11,203 nucleotides of DNA from CAZLYK01 sp964563495 (GCA_964563495.1 CAZLYK010000168.1:1-11203), one strand, 5' to 3'; counted from the stretch's first letter, positions 1-9,339 are shown. Translations and numbers: made by a program. The notes: generated by a model not told the origin, from the letters alone.

Positions 1-9
1 TAATCCTGT

Positions 10-2361
10 CTATCTATCCGGCACTGCGCTTTGTCCTGTCAGGACGGGTCGTTTCAGCCCCGCTTGAACGTGCACGTGCGAGCTGACGCGCTCATCAGTC
101 CATTCAGGATGCGCGGCGAAGAATCTGGCCGCGATTCCATCCGCTTTCGGATCGTCACGCCATAACAGATAAAGGCTATTGGCTCGATCCGCATCCACTT
201 TCCGCCCCTCACTTAAATAAAGCGACGAAAGAAACTGGTAAGCCCCAAAATCGGTCGGGTCGATCTGCAGAATCCTCTCGAATCCCGAAAGCGATTCCTT
301 GTATCTTCCCAATGTGTAGAGAGTTTGCGCCAGCTGTCTATGCACTTCGCGATCCCGCGGATAAACTTTTGCGATCGCTGAGAGCTCTTCAGCGGCTTCC
401 GCGATCCGGCCTTCGGCGCGCCGGATCAACGCCCTGTAATACCTGGCGCGCAACGAATCGGGGGACCGGATGAGCGCCTGGTTGATCAAATCGGCGGCTT
501 TGTCCAGCTGTGGCCTCTCCTGATGCGCATAGCGTTCGGTTTTCAGCTCAGAGATAGCGGCATTGACCAGCAGGTTAGGATCGCTCGGGTTCAATTCCGC
601 CGCACGACGGAAAGCCGCCGAAGCCATGCCATATTGCGCCTGCTCCAACAATCCGATCCCATAATCATTCCATCTCTTCCAATCGGGATTTTTAGACGCC
701 GATGCCACGGCGGGATCTGCCTTGCCTCCCACTTCAGGATTAAGCAGCAAGATCGATTCAGTTTGAGCCATCCGGACGATCGGCATCTCAAGCTTTTTCC
801 TCTGGCGCTGTAGCACGTAGTTCGTGTACTCCTGATTGAGTCTTCGGTAATTGACGCGGACACGCAGCTTGAGAAAATCCAGTTGAGCGGTTGCCGAGGA
901 CGGCTTTTGTCTTGCAGCGGGCGTTGCCTTGGCTCTCGTCCTGCGACTTCTATTTTTAGCCGGCTCCTCCGGTCCGCAGTCAGCGCTTCTCACCCTGCAA
1001 TCGGGCACTTGAAACCTGAACCGGACGACGTCCGAGCGCCCGGCATTGATCGTGTTGTCATATGCTTTGATGTTGGTCGTCCATATCTGATGACGAGTTA
1101 TCTGCCGCCCCTCTTGATCGAGTATGATCTGTTTGTAGACGTGCGCGCCTTCATCGAGCATCTGGTCGGCTTTGACAAACCCGCTGTGAAAGATTCGCCT
1201 CCCACTCGGATTGAGAGCCTCGAATTCGACCCAGGCTTCATATAGATCACGGACCTCAGGGGGAAATGAATGGGCGGCATTGCGATTCGAGACGACTACG
1301 TCTACGGTCACTTCCTCACCGGGTTTGAGCAGGATCTCGTTTTCCGCCCCCAGCGGCGCCACTGCCTGGTTTGCACTGTCCCGCCGCAACGTAAAAATAT
1401 CCGCCTCCAGAACCATGGTCTTGAGAAATTCCGAGATGCCATTAACCTGAGAGGTCTGACCATAAAAGAGCGGGGCGGCCGTATTGGCTCCAAACCAGCG
1501 ATGCGAGGCGATCTTGCCTTCTTTGGCGGCGCGGTCGTTGGCGCTGGGAATTCTGGGCATATGGCAGGTCCGGCACTCGACGCGCTCTTCCCGGCGATAG
1601 AACGGCAGCACCGATTCGTGAGATGCCCCTGACTGCTGCCATTCGTCGTAAGCCGAAAAACCTCGGATATGCTTATACCCATTCAACGCCGGCGGAGCGT
1701 CAACCTTGTGGCAGGTCGAGCAGAATTCCGGAGTCCTCATCAATGGCCGCATGACGGCGCGCTTATGACCGGGTACATCAGCCAGTATCTGCTCGTCTGT
1801 AAAATCGCCGTAGACCGGCGATCCATCTTCGCGGGCGAGCAATGCCGGGCGACGTATCGTGTAACTCCCCGTCCCATTCAGCTTGGCTTCAGTAATCGAA
1901 TGGCAGACCGAACAGGTCAACCCTTCGTTATCGAGCGGTGTGAATGGCGCTTCCTGTTTTTTTGCGTCCTTGGTCAGCGCGCCGGAAAAAAGGGCTACGG
2001 GTGTGTGGCAGGATTCGCAATGGCGGGTAAGCTCGATCCCGCGCGTCTTGAGCAGAATGTCTGCGCTCTCGCGATAGAACGGCTCGCGCGCCGCATTCCG
2101 GTGGAGCGACTCAGACCACGCCGCGTGCGTGTCCTGATGGCAATTGAGGCATCGCGAGGCGGGAATAAAATGCTCTACCGGAATCAATCGGCCATCTTCA
2201 GTCCGTGCATTCGAAGGACCAAAGAGTTCCTGCTGGGATTTTTGAGAATCCCGGGCATTGGGGCTGTCCTGCCGGGCAGTGACCGGGTAAACGATCGACG
2301 CCGCCCAACCACCGGCCATGACTGAAAACACAAAGATAATCTTGATAGATCGATTGCCCAT
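10..2361 (-). CDS. Exported pentaheme c-type cytochrome with C-terminal TPR domain
   Basis: Protein of 783 residues. An N-terminal hydrophobic segment (about residues 6-28, ending near VTA-RQ) looks like a Sec signal peptide, as needed for heme attachment outside the cytoplasm. Five CxxCH heme motifs follow: CLNCH (71-75), CESCH (115-119), CSVCH (150-154), CSTCH (214-218) and CRTCH (263-267). Additional histidines (87, 231, 248, 287, 364) could be distal ligands. Residues about 345-455 look beta-rich. A basic, Ala/Pro-rich linker (about 461-490) precedes a TPR region of four to five helical repeats (about 560-735). The start is fixed by a strong Shine-Dalgarno sequence. The family resembles cytochrome c554-like multiheme proteins, so electron transfer is likely; substrate and partner are unknown. 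TPRs suggest protein contacts. It is the last gene of the run, 41 bp after the RHS gene. The stop is TAG at 10-12, so the gene is complete. Confidence 0.9.
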   Translation of the reverse strand: MGNRSIKIIFVFSVMAGGWAASIVYPVTARQDSPNARDSQKSQQELFGPSNARTEDGRLIPVEHFIPASRCLNCHQDTHAAWSESLHRNAAREPFYRESADILLKTRGIELTRHCESCHTPVALFSGALTKDAKKQEAPFTPLDNEGLTCSVCHSITEAKLNGTGSYTIRRPALLAREDGSPVYGDFTDEQILADVPGHKRAVMRPLMRTPEFCSTCHKVDAPPALNGYKHIRGFSAYDEWQQSGASHESVLPFYRREERVECRTCHMPRIPSANDRAAKEGKIASHRWFGANTAAPLFYGQTSQVNGISEFLKTMVLEADIFTLRRDSANQAVAPLGAENEILLKPGEEVTVDVVVSNRNAAHSFPPEVRDLYEAWVEFEALNPSGRRIFHSGFVKADQMLDEGAHVYKQIILDQEGRQITRHQIWTTNIKAYDNTINAGRSDVVRFRFQVPDCRVRSADCGPEEPAKNRSRRTRAKATPAARQKPSSATAQLDFLKLRVRVNYRRLNQEYTNYVLQRQRKKLEMPIVRMAQTESILLLNPEVGGKADPAVASASKNPDWKRWNDYGIGLLEQAQYGMASAAFRRAAELNPSDPNLLVNAAISELKTERYAHQERPQLDKAADLINQALIRSPDSLRARYYRALIRRAEGRIAEAAEELSAIAKVYPRDREVHRQLAQTLYTLGRYKESLSGFERILQIDPTDFGAYQFLSSLYLSEGRKVDADRANSLYLLWRDDPKADGIAARFFAAHPEWTDERVSSHVHVQAGLKRPVLTGQSAVPDR

Positions 2362-2384
2362 GCCTTACCCTCCTCTTGGTGACT
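2353..2384 (-). repeat. Leader/start-codon repeat, intact copy (partner at 10843-10874)
   Basis: This 32-nt stretch spans the leader and first codons of the intact cytochrome gene. It aligns without gaps to 10843-10874 in the same orientation, with 28 of 32 positions identical by eye, including the block giving ATGGGCAAT. A second block of similarity links 1999-2036 to 10801-10840. The two copies flank the three surface-protein genes. Confidence 0.8.
2368..2374 (-). promoter_or_regulatory. Strong Shine-Dalgarno of the cytochrome gene
   Basis: On the minus strand AGGAGGG lies 6 nt before the ATG at 2361. It is the best ribosome binding site in the window and fixes the cytochrome start. The surrounding leader also occurs, slightly diverged, in front of the relic at 10851. 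Confidence 0.8.
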
Positions 2385-2402
2385 AATCAACATTGCTGTA
2401 AC

Positions 2403-5400
2403 TCAACAGACGCCAACGCATTCACACCTGGCGATGCATCGAATTTTCCCACCGCTCTTACCGCAGATAATTTCCTTGATCACGGGGCTGGTCCCGGAAG
2501 GACACTTCAATTTCGCCATGCATCGCTTTACCGCCTCTTTAGCTTCTTTATCCATGGCGTCATACTCATCCGGTCCGATTGGGGAACCGTCGTCATCCGG
2601 CAGCTTTTCCTCCAAGCCCAGGGGATCCGTCAGATTAACCGGGTTGTTTCCCACGTAAGCATAGAAGTTGCTGCCGCCCTGGAACTTTATTGGATCTTCT
2701 GTCAGGAATCTGCCGATCTGAGGGTCGTAATACCTGGCCCTGTAATAATAAAGGCCTGTCCCGAAGTCTCGCTCTCTGCCGGTAAAGCCATAGCGCGAGA
2801 GCGCGCTCAAACCGCCTTCCCCAAAAATTTCATATTGCCTGCGCTCAACCAATCCGCCCGAAGCATTGGTCAAGGCATTGGCGCTGCCCAGGTGATCGGC
2901 CAAAAAATAGAGATTGCCGCCCGCGCCGGTTTGCCTTAACTTCTGGTCAAGACCTAAACCATTGAGGTAATCGATCGGAATCCCCCCGCTGATTATATCC
3001 CGCACCACGTCTTGTCGATCGTAGAGGAAACTGGTGGTCACCCCGCCTGCCGTCCGGCTCGTGCGACGGCCAAGCGCATCGTAGCCGTAGCTGATTGTCT
3101 GCCCGTTGGCTAAGGTGACACTCGCCAATCTGCCGCGCGCATCCCAGGTATAGTTGGCCGTACCCTGAGTATCAGTCGCGCTCATGGTTTGCCCTTCATC
3201 GTCAAAGAGGTAACTCGCCTGGCCGAATTGCGGGATGCGGTTGGCGGGATTGGCCGCCGTGCCGGTCCTGGCTGCCGGCAACAAGGTCGCGGAGGCGAGC
3301 GAGTTGATCGAGGCAATCTCGTCTTCAACCGTATAGGTATATTGCAGGTCTTCGAGTACTGCGGCCGACGGGGCGGTATGCGTCAGCCGGCTCAAACGGT
3401 TAACTTCATTGTATTGATAGACCGTCGTCACGCCATTTGGGCGTTGCAAGCTTTGCCGGCGCGATAGCGCATCGTAGGCAAAGGTAAAAGTTTCGCCTCC
3501 CTGTGTGATCGTGCTGAGTCGCCCGGCGGCGTCATACGCGTAAGTCACCGGAGGGCGATCCGCCGCCGTCATCGAAGCGCGTTGACCGGCTTGATTATAG
3601 GTATAGCTGACCAGTCCTTGTGGAGTCTGTTCAGACGACAATTGGTTGGCGTCGTCATAGGCTGTTGCAATCGTCCCGGCTTGTGAATCGTTGATGCCGG
3701 TCAGACGGCCGGCGGCGTCATAGGTGTAATTAACCGCCGCATCGATATAGTTTGCAGCCGCCAGCCGATTGAGCGAGTCGTAGCTCATGGTCGTCTGACG
3801 CCCCAGCCGGTCGGTAGTGGTTAAGACGTTACCTTCGGCGTCATATCTGAACTCGTTTTTGTGACCAAGCGGGTCGATCTGAGCAGTATTGCGAAACAAC
3901 TCATCATAAATAAACACCGTCGTGTTATTCCGTTGATCGGTAAACGCCGCGAGGTTGTTACGGTTGTCATAGACTTGACGGATTATACCTCCGAGCCCGT
4001 CCGTCATGCTAACCCGCCTGCCGCGGGCATCGTAACCATAGGTCATCCTGCGCTTCGCCGGGCTGACCATGGCGATCTGTTGGCCCGCCGCGTCGTATTC
4101 ATAGCGCGTCTCGCGATTGAGAGGATCAACCGATAAGAGCAGTAGATTCCTCGCGTCATATTTGAGCACCCACTTGCGATTGAGCGCATTGGTAACACTG
4201 AGCACGTTGCCATTGACGTCATATTCATACTTGGTCACGGCATTGTTCGGGTCTTTACCGGCGACCATGCGGTCCAAATCATCATAGGTCACCTCCGAGC
4301 GGCGGTTGAGCGGATCAGCCATCGCCGTCATCCGGCCGACCAGGTCGTACTCCTTGGTCGAACGCCGGTTGAGTGGGTCGACGGTTGCAGTGAGATTGCC
4401 CAGAGCGTCATATTCCATTTGCGTCGGATGGCCCAGGGCATCGGTCATGCTGATCATTTGCCCGAATTGATCGTAGTTGTAGCTGGTCGTCTGGTTGAGC
4501 GCATTGGTCATCGAGATGCGGTTGCCGTGCGAATCGTAAGCGTATGTCGTGACGCGCCCCAACCGGTCGATAACCCGCGTCACATGATTGAAGACCGGAT
4601 CGTATTGATAGCGGGTTGTCTGAGCGAGCCGGTCGGTTATTTCAGTCACGTTACCGCGACTATCGTAAGTGCGCTTCTCTTCACGACACCCGCACGGGCC
4701 GGCGGTTTCGAGTTTAAGATTAGTGCTCAGATCGCGGTTGATCGTCGCGGTTTGGCCCAGCTCATCGGTCGTACCAATGATTTGCCCCGAACCGTTGAAG
4801 CGCATGGATTTGGCGCGGCCGAGCGCATCCGTGACAGTCACCCCGGTAACGACATTGCCGGAAAGAGTATAGCTGTACAGTTCACGGCCGCCCTCGGGGA
4901 ACCGCTGTTCGATAACCCGCCCGCTGCCGTCGTAAAAGATCTGTTTGGCGACGACCTCGCGTTTATCCCGGATGGTCGAAATGCGGCTGAAAGTGTCGTA
5001 GGTATAGCTCATCGTCTGAAGCAATGGATCGGTGACGGCGATCAGCCGGTTATTTCCGTCATAGGTATAAGACCACGAGCGATTGAGCGGATCGGTGACG
5101 CGAGTGATGCGGTTGCCGGCGTATTCAAAATTGATCGAGCGCCCGACCGCGTCGGTTACCTGTGTCAGGTTGGCGCCGGTATAGCTGAGCGTGGTCGTGT
5201 TGCCGTTGCGGTCAACCAGCGCGGTCAACCGGCCGGTCGCATCGAAGCGCATGAGATCGCCATGCTTATAGCGATATTCAAAAGTCCCATTGGGCAATTT
5301 GCGAATCACGTCACCCAGTTGATGGGGTGTAGCCGTGGTCGTGAAAACGAGCGTGTTGTCGGCCTCTTTCTGGGAGTAATTGAATAACCGGCCGAAAGAC

Positions 5401-7805
5401 TCCTCCGGCCAGAAAATCCGGCCCGTCCCGCCTTCGGCAAACGCCCCGGTCAGCCGGATCGCATAGTTATGCGTCCACCCGCGCCCAAAGGGACAAAAGT
5501 CGCAGGACCCGGCCAGCGTACTTGTATGGATACGCTCCACCGTCAACCCGCCGCGCGCGCCGCTGAATGAAACGTCGGTCGCCTTTTCGATCTTCACGCC
5601 CGAGGAAAGGTCGACCGGGTTGTTGGATTTGGGACAGGGACATTCCTTGCAACAATTCCCGCCGTCACAAGGATCCGGCGGCGGGACGAAATGCCATGAG
5701 AAATCGGGCAGCCCAACGCCCGGCTCCGGCACAATCGAGCGCCCATCGGCGCTGACATTCCCATAACCATAGATGTACCACTGCACCGTATCGTGGTTGA
5801 AATTCCAGAGCGCGATGCGCGTGCCGGGATTGGCGCCGCCCAGGTTGGGGTAGATCACCGGCAGCACCTTACCGGGCGCGGGGCGCGCGCCGCCGGGTTG
5901 TGCGGTGAAGACGATCGAGGGGCTGACATTGGAAGGCAGCGGCGCGGGCGTGCGATCGATCGCGACAGCCGTCAATGACACGCGCGTCACCGGCGTGCCG
6001 TCGCGGTTGACCAAACCGGCATCGGCGGGGATGGTCAGCGACATTCCGGGAACCGAGGGTGTCGTGACGACGGTCGTCTGGCCCGGCACGAGAGTTACCT
6101 CGTTCGCGACATCGATCGCGGGCAGGAAAAATTTATGCGGCACGATGTTGACCTGGTTGGCGACGATCGTGACCGGTTCGGTGATCACCGGATAGGTGCG
6201 GTTGGGGGCGCTGGCGGTGCGACCGTCGACCATCAACGGGCGATCGGTTCCCGCCGCAACGCCCGACATCAAAAAATTGCCCGCCGCGTCGGTGGTGGCC
6301 GTGACGCCGTCGATCGAAACGGTTGCACCCATAACCGGCTCGTCCTGCGTCGAAAGCACGCGCCCGGCCAATTTTGTTTGCCCACCCTGCTGCACAACCA
6401 GCGATCCGTTGGCGGTGCGTGTCTGTTCGCTGCCTTCGACCATGGCTTTGGCTTCGATGGTAAAGTTGTAACTGCTGGCCGCGACGTTGCCGGGCACGAC
6501 CAGCGCGAGCGTCGAGTTGGCCCCGGCAGTGAGCTGCTGCGGAGTGAATGAAGCCGTCATCGCAGCCGGTAAGCCGGTAATCGAAAGCACGGCCAGTTGC
6601 GAAAAGTCGGCCTGGTTGCTGGTCAGGGAGACAATGTAGTTGGCCGTGCTGCCTTGCACGGCCATGCCGGATGAGGGCGCGAGCGTGATTTGGAAGTCTT
6701 GCAGCGTGTCGACATTAAAGATCGGCAGACTGAGGGCGCTGCCCAATGCGTTGGATATCCCGATCGGCCCACTGACAGCGCCGGCGGGAACCGTCGCACG
6801 GACTTCGGTATCCGTTGCAAACGTAACCACAGCCGGCAACCGGGTGTTGTTGCTCCCGGCGAAAGTCACTACCGGGTTATTGGCGTCCGGTTTGAGGCTG
6901 CTCCCGGTGATGGTCACCAGGGTCCCTTCCGGACCGCGCTTGGGATTGAAATCAGCGATTGCAGGCGGAGCGGCCACGGTGAAATTGGACGGGCTGGTAG
7001 CCGTGCCTGCGTCGTTCTGGACAGTGACCGGACCGGTTGCGACATCCGCCGGGACAACGACGGTCAACTGCGTCGTGCTGAAGGCTGTTACCTGGGCCTG
7101 GGTCATGCCGCCTCCCGCACGAGTAAAACTGACGATGTTATGATTAGGCGTGCGTGGGTCAAAGCCGGCGCCGTTGACCATGACCGACAACCCGGCTGCT
7201 CCGCTGGACGGAACCAGTGAAGTGATGGCGAGCGGCGTCAGGATCAGGGCCGTGACGGTCAAAAAAGAGCCCGGGGCGCCGGTGATACGCACCGAAAGCG
7301 AATTGGAAGTCTGCAGCGTCGCTGGAATATCGAGCGCCGCCGTATTCTGGTTGAGCGTGCGGCCGGTTGAAAGCACCGTGCCGTTGAGCTGAATAATGGC
7401 TCCGGCCACGCGGTTCGTCCCGCCGGGCGCTCCATTTTGCACGCGAATAGCGCCGGCGACGGATGAGTCGATAGGCAGGGTGAATTCCCTGTAAATTGTC
7501 CGGGCAGGGCCGGGTTGGTAATCAAATTGCTGCGGCCCATATAGAATGATCGGTGTTCCGCCCTGCAAGCCACGGGCCTTTTTGACGACCGGCGACATTC
7601 TATTCGCCCGCCCCGGGCTGCCGGGCGGGTTGAGGCGGGAAGTGGCGACTGCCCTCAGTCCCGGAGCGACCTGCCAGATCAGCGCGAGGCCGATGCCCCA
7701 GCAGATGGCGTGTCTGAGGCTAAACGGCAACAGCTTGATTAAGCCCGACTTCATTTTCCTGAAGCCCGGGACTCCCAGCCCGCTTTCACGATTCATCTTG
7801 ATCAT
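2403..7805 (-). CDS. Giant secreted RHS/YD-repeat protein with IPT/TIG domains and Cys-rich C-terminal tail
   Basis: Protein of 1800 residues from the ATG at 7805. An open frame reaches back to 7907, but that start would overlap the upstream gene, whereas 7805 has GAGGGG 5 nt upstream. A hydrophobic export segment lies at about 24-50. Domains in order: beta-rich region (81-190); IPT/TIG 1 (about 191-277) and 2 (about 280-365); Ig-like region (368-475); carboxypeptidase-regulatory-like beta fold (about 479-545); beta region (559-705); a cysteine cluster (713-724); a DUF6531-like entry (from about 727); about 35 YD repeats (about 845-1620); and the RHS core, with YYYRARYYDP, GRFLTEDP and DPLGL (1727-1731). 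A 69-residue tail follows. RHS repeats of this kind form a beta-cocoon shell that encloses or displays a C-terminal segment, often on the cell surface. No immunity gene follows. The role, whether toxin, adhesin or other, cannot be decided from sequence. Confidence 0.9.
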   Translation of the reverse strand: MIKMNRESGLGVPGFRKMKSGLIKLLPFSLRHAICWGIGLALIWQVAPGLRAVATSRLNPPGSPGRANRMSPVVKKARGLQGGTPIILYGPQQFDYQPGPARTIYREFTLPIDSSVAGAIRVQNGAPGGTNRVAGAIIQLNGTVLSTGRTLNQNTAALDIPATLQTSNSLSVRITGAPGSFLTVTALILTPLAITSLVPSSGAAGLSVMVNGAGFDPRTPNHNIVSFTRAGGGMTQAQVTAFSTTQLTVVVPADVATGPVTVQNDAGTATSPSNFTVAAPPAIADFNPKRGPEGTLVTITGSSLKPDANNPVVTFAGSNNTRLPAVVTFATDTEVRATVPAGAVSGPIGISNALGSALSLPIFNVDTLQDFQITLAPSSGMAVQGSTANYIVSLTSNQADFSQLAVLSITGLPAAMTASFTPQQLTAGANSTLALVVPGNVAASSYNFTIEAKAMVEGSEQTRTANGSLVVQQGGQTKLAGRVLSTQDEPVMGATVSIDGVTATTDAAGNFLMSGVAAGTDRPLMVDGRTASAPNRTYPVITEPVTIVANQVNIVPHKFFLPAIDVANEVTLVPGQTTVVTTPSVPGMSLTIPADAGLVNRDGTPVTRVSLTAVAIDRTPAPLPSNVSPSIVFTAQPGGARPAPGKVLPVIYPNLGGANPGTRIALWNFNHDTVQWYIYGYGNVSADGRSIVPEPGVGLPDFSWHFVPPPDPCDGGNCCKECPCPKSNNPVDLSSGVKIEKATDVSFSGARGGLTVERIHTSTLAGSCDFCPFGRGWTHNYAIRLTGAFAEGGTGRIFWPEESFGRLFNYSQKEADNTLVFTTTATPHQLGDVIRKLPNGTFEYRYKHGDLMRFDATGRLTALVDRNGNTTTLSYTGANLTQVTDAVGRSINFEYAGNRITRVTDPLNRSWSYTYDGNNRLIAVTDPLLQTMSYTYDTFSRISTIRDKREVVAKQIFYDGSGRVIEQRFPEGGRELYSYTLSGNVVTGVTVTDALGRAKSMRFNGSGQIIGTTDELGQTATINRDLSTNLKLETAGPCGCREEKRTYDSRGNVTEITDRLAQTTRYQYDPVFNHVTRVIDRLGRVTTYAYDSHGNRISMTNALNQTTSYNYDQFGQMISMTDALGHPTQMEYDALGNLTATVDPLNRRSTKEYDLVGRMTAMADPLNRRSEVTYDDLDRMVAGKDPNNAVTKYEYDVNGNVLSVTNALNRKWVLKYDARNLLLLSVDPLNRETRYEYDAAGQQIAMVSPAKRRMTYGYDARGRRVSMTDGLGGIIRQVYDNRNNLAAFTDQRNNTTVFIYDELFRNTAQIDPLGHKNEFRYDAEGNVLTTTDRLGRQTTMSYDSLNRLAAANYIDAAVNYTYDAAGRLTGINDSQAGTIATAYDDANQLSSEQTPQGLVSYTYNQAGQRASMTAADRPPVTYAYDAAGRLSTITQGGETFTFAYDALSRRQSLQRPNGVTTVYQYNEVNRLSRLTHTAPSAAVLEDLQYTYTVEDEIASINSLASATLLPAARTGTAANPANRIPQFGQASYLFDDEGQTMSATDTQGTANYTWDARGRLASVTLANGQTISYGYDALGRRTSRTAGGVTTSFLYDRQDVVRDIISGGIPIDYLNGLGLDQKLRQTGAGGNLYFLADHLGSANALTNASGGLVERRQYEIFGEGGLSALSRYGFTGRERDFGTGLYYYRARYYDPQIGRFLTEDPIKFQGGSNFYAYVGNNPVNLTDPLGLEEKLPDDDGSPIGPDEYDAMDKEAKEAVKRCMAKLKCPSGTSPVIKEIICGKSGGKIRCIARCECVGVC
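2406..2612 (-). other. Variable-type C-terminal tail of the RHS protein, cysteine-rich
   Basis: These 69 codons follow the DPLGL that ends the RHS core, the usual breakpoint where RHS proteins switch to unrelated C-termini. The tail begins acidic (EEKLPDDDG), continues with a Lys/Glu/Ala-rich helix-like part, and ends in seven cysteines spaced C-x5-C-x12-C-x8-C-x3-C-x1-C-x3-C. The last cysteine is the final residue of the protein. I recognise no toxin catalytic motif. The pattern would fit a small disulfide-bonded or metal-binding module, but this is inference. Confidence 0.6.
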
Positions 7806-7810
7806 CGCCG

Positions 7811-7816
7811 CCCCTC
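7811..7816 (-). promoter_or_regulatory. Shine-Dalgarno that decides the RHS start
   Basis: GAGGGG on the minus strand, 5 nt before the ATG at 7805. It favours this start over the longer frame from 7907, which lies inside the preceding gene. A second ATG at 7796 is possible but spaced less well. Confidence 0.6.
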
Positions 7817-7839
7817 GCTCGCTGCTCAATATAAAACAG

Positions 7840-9318
7840 TCATTCACCCGGCTGCTTGATGCGTTTGCCTGATTCCGTGATGTAGGTAACCTCTGACTGA
7901 CCGCCAAATCGCGATGAAACCTCGACGCGCCTGACGCGCTCGCCGTCGATCAGGAATGGGCTGCGATTCTGGCTTATCCCCGGAGGAGTAAAAGACAACT
8001 GGGCGCTGATATGGCTTGTTCCCGACGCCGGCAGATTGACATTGGCGGAAGCCGTCGAACTGGCGACAGTGCCGGCCAGCCCCGTGCTCTGAGTCGTGAC
8101 GATAGAGCCGATCTCCGGCGCCAGAATGAGCGAGACGACCGTGCCCAATGGAACGTTCGACGCCTGTAGCGCGACCACGACCGGATTAGCCTGCGCCGTC
8201 GGTACGATAATGTCGGGCGTTCCGTGAAACGAGCCTGTTGGCGTGGCCGGGGCCGGAATCCCGGCTACTGATGTGATTTTTAAAGTGGGCGCGTTGGGAT
8301 ACGGCAGCGAACCGGGCGACGCCAGGCTGATCATCGGCTCGTTGGTGGAGGTGGTGGCGGGGAAAGCCGTCGGCTGAAAGCTATTGTAATTGCACGCCTC
8401 GACGCGAATGTAGCCGTGCCCTCCAGAATTGAAGTAGCCGCCACTGCCGCCCTGTACCTGCAGCGTAATCCTTCCAGTGATTGTGTTAGCCACCAGCTTG
8501 ATGGCTCCGCCTGCCCCTCCGCCGGAGGCGGGGAGGCCGCTTACACTCCCACTGCCGCCAATCCCGCCGTTGGACAGAATCGAACCCCCGCCCTGTGCAT
8601 CACCGAAGACTATGGTTCCTGTGGTTGCCAGCAGGATAGCGCCGGCGCCTCCACCGCCGCCAAACCCGTTGACCCCGCTGCCGGTGCCGTGCCCACCGCC
8701 CCCGGATCCACCGATCAGCGGCACAAGCATCCGTGTTCCATAGATCTGGCCTGCCCGGCTTCCGCCTCCTGCCGGGTCTGCTCCAGCTGATCCAAAACCG
8801 CCGCCACCGCCTACTCCCGGCCCAAAGGTCAAGGTATTGCCGCCACCCCCACCGCCGGGCCCGTCGCCGGCTGTGCCACTGAAGAATGGCGCAAAGCTAA
8901 AACCGCCACGCCCGCCATCGAAACCACCCGGGCCCCCTACCCCCACGCCATTGGTCGCCGCCGAGCCGAACAGGCTCTGCGATCCCGGGCCTCCACTGAT
9001 GTCTATCGTTCCGACAATCGTGATATTGCCGCTCGCCAGGATCGTCACCGGCGTATTAATCGAATTGCGGGCAAACTTGATCGTCACCCCGCGGGGGATA
9101 TTGACGGTCGTGAAGTTGAAGACGCCGCTCTCGGGAAGCTGCACGGTCTGGCTGGTCGTCGGGTTGAACGCCCCATCGGCGCCGGTCGAACCGCTGTTGA
9201 AACTGCACTGGGCGCGGGCCGTGGCAACGGCGCAGAGACTGAGAAGAACGAGCGCCAATGACCGGTTGAGCATCGATCGGCATAAGGCGGAATAACTGAT
9301 CCAATCTGAGGACATCAT
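7840..9318 (-). CDS. Secreted glycine-rich repeat protein
   Basis: Protein of 492 residues. The N-terminus has a hydrophobic stretch (about 19-34, cleavage likely after ARA at 34-36), preceded by an unusually long n-region. A short beta-rich segment follows (about 55-107, with NITIVGTIDISG). Residues about 108-305 form a long low-complexity part dominated by Gly with Ser, Ala, Phe and Asn (runs such as GGGGGG). The C-terminal third (about 320-492) is Pro/Thr/Ser-rich and beta-like and ends in a basic, polar tail. Glycine-rich secreted proteins of this style, with regular 'G-x-I' beta strands, occur in acidobacteria, myxobacteria and planctomycetes; function is unknown and a surface or matrix role is a guess. 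ATG codons at 9318 and 9315 are both usable after AAGGAG. It begins 21 bp after the previous gene and ends 34 bp before the RHS start, so it is probably co-translated with both. Confidence 0.85.
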   Translation of the reverse strand: MMSSDWISYSALCRSMLNRSLALVLLSLCAVATARAQCSFNSGSTGADGAFNPTTSQTVQLPESGVFNFTTVNIPRGVTIKFARNSINTPVTILASGNITIVGTIDISGGPGSQSLFGSAATNGVGVGGPGGFDGGRGGFSFAPFFSGTAGDGPGGGGGGNTLTFGPGVGGGGGFGSAGADPAGGGSRAGQIYGTRMLVPLIGGSGGGGHGTGSGVNGFGGGGGAGAILLATTGTIVFGDAQGGGSILSNGGIGGSGSVSGLPASGGGAGGAIKLVANTITGRITLQVQGGSGGYFNSGGHGYIRVEACNYNSFQPTAFPATTSTNEPMISLASPGSLPYPNAPTLKITSVAGIPAPATPTGSFHGTPDIIVPTAQANPVVVALQASNVPLGTVVSLILAPEIGSIVTTQSTGLAGTVASSTASANVNLPASGTSHISAQLSFTPPGISQNRSPFLIDGERVRRVEVSSRFGGQSEVTYITESGKRIKQPGE

Positions 9319-9323
9319 TTTGT

Positions 9324-9329
9324 CTCCTT
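9324..9329 (-). promoter_or_regulatory. Shine-Dalgarno of the glycine-rich protein gene
   Basis: AAGGAG on the minus strand, 5 nt before the ATG at 9318 and 8 nt before the second ATG at 9315. Either codon may be used; the difference is one Met. Confidence 0.7.
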
Positions 9330-9339
9330 CTTCGTTAAT

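Noticed and set aside
33..45. Perfect short palindrome GTCCTG-T-CAGGAC, considered as terminator
   Set aside because: It lies inside the cytochrome coding region before its stop and has no T tract.
1669..2325. Plus-strand open frame of 218 codons opposite the cytochrome gene
   Set aside because: It lies over five in-frame heme motifs on the other strand and shows no family features.
4419..5387. Plus-strand open frame of 322 codons opposite the RHS gene
   Set aside because: The YD-repeat coding on the minus strand is unmistakable. The antisense product has no recognisable motif or signal and is a by-product of repeated codon patterns.
7806..7907. Longer N-terminus of the RHS protein from 7907
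   Set aside because: It overlaps the upstream gene by 68 bp, lacks a ribosome site and would bury the export signal behind a long polar stretch.
8837..9295. Proline-rich plus-strand frame
   Set aside because: It is the complement of the glycine-rich coding region (GGN read backwards gives NCC, proline-rich); not a gene.
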